The notes under the pieces were generated by a model. That model did not search any database. It was given only the letters and a program-made list of their open reading frames with translations, and was not told where the DNA came from. Made by a program: the position numbers and the translations under genes. 64,000 nucleotides of DNA from Haloarcula japonica DSM 6131 (GTDB lineage: Archaea; Halobacteriota; Halobacteria; Halobacteriales; Haloarculaceae). How positions within the stretch are numbered: position 1 is the stretch's first letter; each line of letters starts with the position of its first letter. This document shows, piece after piece, positions 62,172 through 64,000 of the stretch. The stretch lies in contig NZ_AOLY01000040.1 of the NCBI RefSeq assembly GCF_000336635.1, positions 89,544 to 153,543 on the forward strand. The letters are read 5' to 3'.

Positions 62172-64000
62172 TGTCACTGGCGGACAGGGTTGAAACGGCG
62201 ACCGAACTCCTCAATACGACAATCGTGGACCGACCACGAGCGGTTATCGTCGTATTTCTGCTTCTTACAGGCGTCTTCGTCGGCGGGCTAGGGTCTGTAC
62301 AGGTGAGTGCTGGCGGACTTGATGCGTTCACGGACGGACTACCTGAACAGGAGGCCGAAGACGAAGTCACGGAGAATTTCGAGGGTCCGTTTCAGTCGGA
62401 CACGCAGGACACGACGCAACTCATCCGGACGGATAGCAATGTTCTGACCAAACAAGCACTTGTCCGTGACGCACGCCTTCTCGAACGCGTTGGGGAACGT
62501 GCTGACCTCCGGATGGAGTCGGCCAGTGGTCCGGCTCCGATTATCGCGCAGCAGCTAAACCCGTCAGCGACAACGCCGGAAGCATACCGGCGAACGCTCG
62601 AACGTGCGTCCCGGACCGAAATCAGACAGGCTGTTCGAGAGCTCGAAGATGAATCCCGGCTTACCGGCTCGCTGTCAAACGATTTCAACCCAACTAGTGT
62701 CTCGGCGTCTGCATCAATCACGACGGTCTCACACGACTTCCCCGTGAGTTTCGACGATCTAACCGCTGTCCAGACGGACATTCAGGCGATTGCTGACGAT
62801 GGACCCGGCGACGTTCGTGCGTTCGGGTCCGGGACTACCGAATCAGAGATACGGCAGTCCATGACGGATTCGCTTACGATTGTGATGCCAGTGGTGATAC
62901 TGCTGTTACTGTTCTTCCTGGTGGTCGCGTATCGTGACCCCATCGACGTACTGCTGGGACTGGTCGCGCTCGTGATGACGATTATCTGGACGTTTGGATT
63001 CCTCGGGTACGCCCGGATTCCGTTTAGCCAGCAGATGATCTCAGTCCCGGTGTTACTGCTTGCTGTTGGCGTTGACTTCGGTATCCACATCATCAATCGC
63101 TATCGGGAAGAGACAGAGCGCGGGTTCACAGCGGTTGAAGCGATGCGAGAAGCGAACGACCAGCTCATCGTCGCGTTTATTATCGTGACTGTGACAGCAG
63201 TGTTCGGGTTCGGTGCGAACGTTATTTCTACGCTTGCACCGATTCAGAACCTGGGCATCGCTTCAGCAGTTGGTATTCTCTTCACATTCCTCCTCTTTGG
63301 GGTGTTCTTACCCGCGGCCAAGTTGGTGAGCGATGACCTGCGCACGCGTCTCGGCGTTCCGGAATTCAACTCCGCTCCGATTGCGTCGGAGGATTCAGTC
63401 CTCGGACGAGTGCTAGCGTTTCCTGCACAAGTGAGCCAGTACGCCCCTACAGTGATCGTCTTGGGGTTACTCCTGTCTGGTGGCGTAATGGGCGCGTATG
63501 GGTCGGGCGTCGGGACCTCGTTCGAAAACGAGGACTTCCTTCCGCCCGAAGAGATTCCGGCCTACCTCACAGAGTTGCCTGAGGCGGTCAGTCCAGGTGA
63601 GTATACGGTCACGTCGACGATCAACTTGCTCGATGACAAATTCGGAAGCAGCCAAGGCAGTACCGTGACAGTATATGTCCAAGGGAACCTCAAGCAAGAC
63701 CACGCTCTCGAAGCCCTCGCCGCCCCGAACGACAACCCTCCAGAGCCACTTGCAGTCGGACCTGGCGGGCAGGCAGAGACACAAAGCATCGTAACTGTCA
63801 TCAAATCCCACGCGAATCAAAACGAAGAATTCGCCGAATTAGTCGCCCGAAACGACCAGAACGACAACGGAATTCCCGACCAGAATCTCGACCTGATTTA
63901 CGACGAACTGTTCTCGTCCTCGGCGAGCGACCGGGCCGAACAGTACCTCACTGAGGATTACCGGTCCGCGCAGATCGAGTATCGGACTGACTCCGACGCC
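62171..64000 (+). CDS. RND-superfamily (MMPL-type) exporter, 3' end outside window
   Basis: At least 610 codons, open to the window end. The first membrane helix (RAVIVVFLLLTGVFVGGLGS) precedes a large extracellular domain (about 40-235). A block of five helices follows (SLTIVMPVVILLLLFFLVVA onward) with the family motif LLLAVGVDFGIHIINRYREE, and the second extracellular domain has begun (about residue 450 on). The second helix block is missing because the window stops. It is a proton-driven exporter of lipids or hydrophobic compounds by family. Coupled to the upstream CARDB-type gene. Confidence 0.87.
   Translation, partial: MSLADRVETATELLNTTIVDRPRAVIVVFLLLTGVFVGGLGSVQVSAGGLDAFTDGLPEQEAEDEVTENFEGPFQSDTQDTTQLIRTDSNVLTKQALVRDARLLERVGERADLRMESASGPAPIIAQQLNPSATTPEAYRRTLERASRTEIRQAVRELEDESRLTGSLSNDFNPTSVSASASITTVSHDFPVSFDDLTAVQTDIQAIADDGPGDVRAFGSGTTESEIRQSMTDSLTIVMPVVILLLLFFLVVAYRDPIDVLLGLVALVMTIIWTFGFLGYARIPFSQQMISVPVLLLAVGVDFGIHIINRYREETERGFTAVEAMREANDQLIVAFIIVTVTAVFGFGANVISTLAPIQNLGIASAVGILFTFLLFGVFLPAAKLVSDDLRTRLGVPEFNSAPIASEDSVLGRVLAFPAQVSQYAPTVIVLGLLLSGGVMGAYGSGVGTSFENEDFLPPEEIPAYLTELPEAVSPGEYTVTSTINLLDDKFGSSQGSTVTVYVQGNLKQDHALEALAAPNDNPPEPLAVGPGGQAETQSIVTVIKSHANQNEEFAELVARNDQNDNGIPDQNLDLIYDELFSSSASDRAEQYLTEDYRSAQIEYRTDSDA

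Overview
The window looks like part of a haloarchaeal megaplasmid or second chromosome, in the style of Haloarcula and relatives. The evidence is acidic proteins, leaderless genes with TTTAWA-type TATA boxes about 25-30 bases before the ATG, twin-arginine lipoprotein signals, and haloarchaeal families (RdfA, HalX response regulator, salactin/volactin-type actin, amphi-Trp protein, XacGHIJK-like sugar transporter). Two ParA partition loci and many broken genes and insertion-sequence relics point to an accessory replicon. No rRNA, tRNA, CRISPR array or replication initiator gene was seen.

1.5-24.7 kb is a catabolic region. A mostly minus-strand group encodes an HD protein, a tandem EthD protein, a luciferase-like F420 enzyme, an M24-fold hydrolase, a sugar-nucleotide-type epimerase and a ThDP enzyme. 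Interleaved plus-strand genes encode an aldehyde dehydrogenase and an F420:NADP reductase. A regulatory gap (10951-12091) separates these from a branched-chain-type ABC importer, a PLP aminotransferase and a four-gene 2-oxoacid dehydrogenase complex (E1a, E1b, E2, E3). Together they look like uptake, deamination and oxidative decarboxylation of an unidentified amino-acid-like or organic-acid substrate, with F420 recycling.

24.8-33.7 kb holds small zinc-finger proteins, RdfA, a four-helix membrane protein with a long acidic tail, an actin homologue and two more zinc-ribbon proteins: a probable cell-shape or cell-organisation module. Three copies of a leaderless microprotein gene followed by a foldable element lie ahead of the 2-oxoacid dehydrogenase operon and ahead of a pair of paralogous zinc-finger genes.

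33.9-35.3 kb and 56.8-58.5 kb are two paralogous partition loci. Each has a ParA lacking the signature lysine, a translationally coupled small acidic partner, and a direct-repeat array with an exact 13-base period abutting the parA TATA box. The repeat sequence differs between loci.

35.4-46.7 kb has exonuclease VII (large and small subunits), a secreted PQQ-type propeller with a membrane partner, several small proteins, a decayed two-component system with a slipped CTCG repeat, and a long gene-poor stretch with three diverged repeats at 42.1-42.8 kb. 46.8-56.0 kb is a visibly GC-richer sugar-acid island: enolase-superfamily dehydratase, binding protein, two permeases, two ATPases, an SDR and a zinc-dependent dehydrogenase, ended by a decayed IS6-type element. 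59.2-64.0 kb has a winged-helix/membrane protein pair and a CARDB-type secreted protein coupled to an RND exporter that runs off the window.
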